Shown here: positions 61,295 to 64,000 of the stretch, one piece after another
Position numbering within the stretch: the stretch's first letter is position 1
How the letters are laid out: every line of letters starts with the position of its first letter
DNA from: Diploscapter coronatus
Lineage: Eukaryota > Nematoda > Chromadorea > Rhabditida > Rhabditidae
Reading direction: 5' to 3'
DNA: 64,000 bases
NCBI GenBank assembly: GCA_964036155.1
Contig: OZ038423.1
Location: 62,139,249-62,203,248, forward strand
Position numbers and translations under genes: made by a program
Notes under the pieces: generated by a model
Databases searched by the model: none
What the model saw: the letters and a program-made list of their open reading frames with translations, nothing else
What the model was told of the DNA's origin: nothing

Positions 61295-63277
61295 ATGATG
61301 CCAGGCTTGAATAAAATTCTCGAAGGCGTTATCCGGTTCAGACAAACCGTTCGCAAGGATTTGGTGAGTTAGACCGTCCTTCAAAGAATAAGTTGGACAA
61401 GGTTTTCCTACTGCCTCGAAATGTCCCGAATGAATCTCATGTTGAAAATTGCTATAACGAGATTTTCTTGTTCCTGACAAAATAGTGCAATTCAAGAGTT
61501 GAATACAATTTTCAGGTGAAACAATTCGAGCGAATTCGCGATAATCCGAATCCAACGGCCGTCTTCTTCACCTGCATGGACTCCAGAATGCTCCCTGCTA
61601 GGTAAATAAAATGTTTGAAAATAAAGAGCAGAAATATGAATAAAAATTGAATGGCTATCACCAAATCCCGGAGAAAATAGGTTCCGTCGATTGCTAAACC
61701 CCGATAAAAGGCCAATACAGTTTTGTCCTATTCTCACCACTGCTCCTTATCTTTTTCACCGGGATTTAGTTTCACTGGATTTAAAAGTCGCCAATCGAAT
61801 CTCTCGAGACTTCGAACCCATTGACCCTAATTGATCTATTTCTATTGTCATTTACAGAGTAACCCAGAGCCAAGTGGGTGATATGTTCGTTGTCAGAAAC
61901 TCGGGAAACATGATTCCGCACGCCAGGAATTACGGTTATTTGTTTTTCTTTTCAAAAATGCCAATGTGTTTAGGCTCGGCGGGCTACGAAGTGTCAGTGA
62001 CGACAGAGCCGGCAGCTCTCGAATTGGCTGTGAAGAGGGGAGGCATCAATCACGTCATCGTCTGTGGACACTCGGATTGCAAGGCAAGTCTTATTCTGAT
62101 AATTTTCCTATCGAATTTTAAAAGTACTGAAAAATTTTCTAATCATGATTGATCGTTTATTTGTAAAGGAAATAAGCCATTTTTCTGAAACTCTTTTAGC
62201 ATTCTGCGTGAAACAACAAGACTAAATTTTCAGAGGGAGAAAGTTCTAAGTTTCAGGCGATAAACACCCTCTACAACCTGCACAAGTGCCCTAAAGCTTT
62301 CGACCCAGAATCGCCCATGGATCACTGGCTTAGGAGGTATGAAACCCATTATTTGAAAGTATTTATTTCCGAAACAATTTCAGACACGGTTTCGCTTCGA
62401 TTCAAAAATTGGAGGCTAGATTGGCAGATACAAATGCTCCTCCTCTGCAGTTCATCTCCAGCAATCCGCTGTTCAGGTAAATCCTTTAAGAAACCAGCCT
62501 GTGATTTTCCCATTACTAGAATTGGAATTTTTTGATAACCGGAGAAGAGTAAAACTTCGTCTGTTTTTCTTTTCTTCTTAGAATTTTTCATGTGAGTCTC
62601 CTCTCTATTTTCTAACATCATAACTCAGTTCACATCAACATTGCCTTTCAACTCCATTTAACAAAGATTCAACTATTCCAGTTTCACAGCAATAATCGAC
62701 CCCCTGAACGAGTGGGGCGTGGAGGACAAGCTGTCGCAGATCAACACGCTGCAGCAGCTGGAGAATGTGACGAGTCACGGATTCCTCAAGGAATTCCTCG
62801 AATCTGGCAAAGTTCATCTACACGCCATGTGGTTCGATGTTTATACTGGTAGGTCTATCATCTCCTTTTCTTTTAGAATTCTCATGTTAACATTTCTGTT
62901 TGTTTCTTAGAAATGAAATTTTTATGAAACACCCATTTTTCGGATTTTTATCAAAGCATTTTGAATTTGATTCATGGCAAAGAAAGGAAAAACACTTTTT
63001 GACAGCTTCGAAAATTCATTTTTTCCAAATCAACCAAACTTCCATATCAATTATCTTTCACGATATCTCGTCTTCCTATATTGAAAAAACTCGCATCATG
63101 CTTAAATTTTCAATCTTATCTTGAAAAATGAATTTATTTTCAGGCGAAATGTACATGTTCAGTAAGAAGAAAGCTCAATTCGTTTTGGTGGATGAAAATT
63201 CTGTGGACGAGTTGGAAAAGGAAGCCAGCGGAAAGGAAAACGGATTTTCGCAGGGTTTGAAAATGCAGAAGTTATAG
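61295..63277 (+). CDS. beta-class carbonic anhydrase
   Basis: Beta-carbonic anhydrases are zinc enzymes that interconvert CO2 and bicarbonate; invertebrates have them and vertebrates do not. Eight exons give about 270 residues. The catalytic signatures are complete: CMDSRM in exon 2 (Zn Cys plus the Asp-Arg pair) and HVIVCGHSDCKAI (Zn His and Cys). VGDMFVVRNSGNMIPHA and VTTEPAALELAVKRGGI are also typical. The C-terminal part (GFLKEFLESGKVHLHAMWFD, then GEMYMFSKKKAQF) fits animal beta-CA. No targeting sequence is obvious, though the N-terminus is basic. Two adjacent ATGs (61295, 61298) are possible starts. The exon after HSDCK is joined through a GC-AG intron. It is similar in type to C. elegans bca genes, so bacterial transfer is not needed. 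Confidence 0.94.
61660..61770. repeat. 18-bp imperfect inverted repeat in beta-CA intron
   Basis: Arm 61660-61677 (ACCAAATCCCGGAGAAAA) matches the reverse complement of 61753-61770 at 16 of 18 bases, with 75 bp between. It could be a small non-autonomous element inside the second intron. Confidence 0.55.
62084..62256 (+). other. GC-AG intron (beta-CA, after the zinc-ligand motif)
   Basis: AAG|GCAAGT to GTTTCAG joins GHSDCK to AINTLYNLHKC in phase 0. The GT four bases later shifts the frame and leads to an early stop. Confidence 0.8.
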
Positions 63278-63639
63278 ATTTTCGACAAGGTAATGCATAA
63301 AATTACGGTATCCGAATTCTATTTCTCTGAATATCCTTGGATTGTACAAAATTCTTCGTGTAGATTTTAGCGAATAGGACAAGTTTGCATTTTACTATTG
63401 TTCATTCTTTAGCCTTTCAGAAAACAAATTCTATTGACATTCCTGTAGAGCGGGTAAATTTCATTTATGATAGATTGTAGAGAGCTTCGTAATGCGAGAT
63501 GGTATAATTTGGATAGATTGCAGAATAAACGTTTTAGAGTACAATCATTCAATAATTTTCATGCGAAATTGTCGTTGAAAACGATTGTGATACTTTTAGA
63601 AAGGTACAATTTTTTAGAGAATACTCTGGAATTTAGAAA
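63278..63639 (+). terminator. beta-CA 3' UTR, poly(A) signal 63524-63529, and ATPAF2 acceptor
   Basis: AATAAA at 63524-63529 is about 107 nt before the ATTTAG at 63631-63636, which lies three bases before the ATPAF2 ATG. The spacing is like that between genes of a nematode operon. Confidence 0.55.
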
Positions 63640-64000
63640 ATGCTAACTTCTCTTTGTGCGAGACGACTGAGTTCAGCGGCATCTGCACTCGCAAAGAGGA
63701 AGCGATTCTACAAGGTATTTTTTTTTTAGAATTTGGAAGAAGAATAATTTTCAGAAAAATAGGCACAAAAATGAAATTATGAAAAATTCTTTTAAACGAC
63801 TTTTTAGAAAGTGGATGTGATGAGCGAGACGGAAGGCACGAACAAATCGTACAAAATCACGCTGGATGGCAAAGTTCTGAAGACGCAGGCAGGGAAGCCG
63901 CTGCAGGTTAGAAATTTGAAATAATTTAAAACTTGATCCGCACTCATAAAATATCAAGGTTTTCATAGAACAAATTAGGAAAATCAGAATAGATTATGCT
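63640..64000 (+). CDS. ATPAF2: ATP synthase F1 assembly factor 2 (ATP12), 5' part only
   Basis: ATPAF2/Atp12 is a matrix chaperone that binds the F1 alpha subunit during assembly. Two exons are visible (63640-63714, 63808-63906) and the gene continues past the right edge. The start MLTSLCARRLSSAASALAK is a typical mitochondrial presequence. It is followed by RKRFYKKVDVMSE and SYKITLDGKVLKTQAGKPL, matching the human RKRFYQNVTITQ and FEINLDHRKLKTPQAKLF block that opens the ATP12 domain. Only about 58 residues are available, so the call rests on this motif pair. It follows beta-CA at operon-like spacing. Confidence 0.8.

Noticed and set aside
61295..63277. Horizontal transfer of a bacterial beta-carbonic anhydrase
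   Set aside because: The gene has eight exons with host-like splice sites, and beta-CAs are native to nematodes and other invertebrates.

Overview
This is a eukaryotic window, almost certainly from a nematode. The genes are split by many short introns with TTTCAG-type acceptors, and one gene carries a ground-like domain, a nematode-specific hedgehog-related family. Most genes have a splice-acceptor-like TTTCAG or TTTTAG within about 25 nt upstream of the start codon, as expected where mRNAs are trans-spliced. I cannot name the species. No rRNA, CRISPR, prophage or convincing tRNA was seen.

Layout. 1-3501 (-): an unrecognised, multi-exon, charged and Ser-rich protein that runs off the left edge. 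4419-6886 (+): CCDC51/MITOK, a mitochondrial potassium-channel protein. 9532-14570 (+): a secreted ground-like protein. 15004-16289 (-): the spliceosome-associated protein CCDC12. 16790-18710 (+): ATP synthase gamma. 19477-26517 (+): exportin-4. 27196-29718 (+): the tRNA-splicing endonuclease subunit TSEN54. 29719-37632: about 7.9 kb of AT-rich sequence with no convincing gene. 37633-40608 (+): a 7TM peptide-type GPCR. 41119-42639 (-): an F-box protein. 44028-56811 (+): a complete WDFY3/ALFY autophagy scaffold (BEACH, WD40, FYVE). 58339-60573 (+): the HSP90 co-chaperone CDC37. 61295-63277 (+): a beta-carbonic anhydrase. 63640 to the right edge (+): the start of ATPAF2 (ATP12).

Gene relationships. 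XPO4-TSEN54 and CDC37-beta-CA-ATPAF2 are same-strand neighbours. In all three gaps an AATAAA lies about 105-108 nt before the acceptor of the next gene, which is operon-like spacing. Three genes act in mitochondria (CCDC51, ATP5F1C, ATPAF2); WDFY3 and CDC37 act in protein quality control; CCDC12 and TSEN54 act in RNA splicing.

Main unusual signal. Reconstructing exon phases by hand shows about ten introns that need a GC-AG boundary, out of roughly 150, spread over six of thirteen genes. Ordinary animal genomes have about one percent. Other unexplained items are a near-perfect hairpin in an ATP5F1C intron, a 19-bp perfect inverted repeat around a GA microsatellite (MITE-like), two smaller intronic fold-backs, and a TAATTA cluster in a shared promoter. 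Exon limits were placed by eye from splice consensus, frame and homology recall, with no alignment software.
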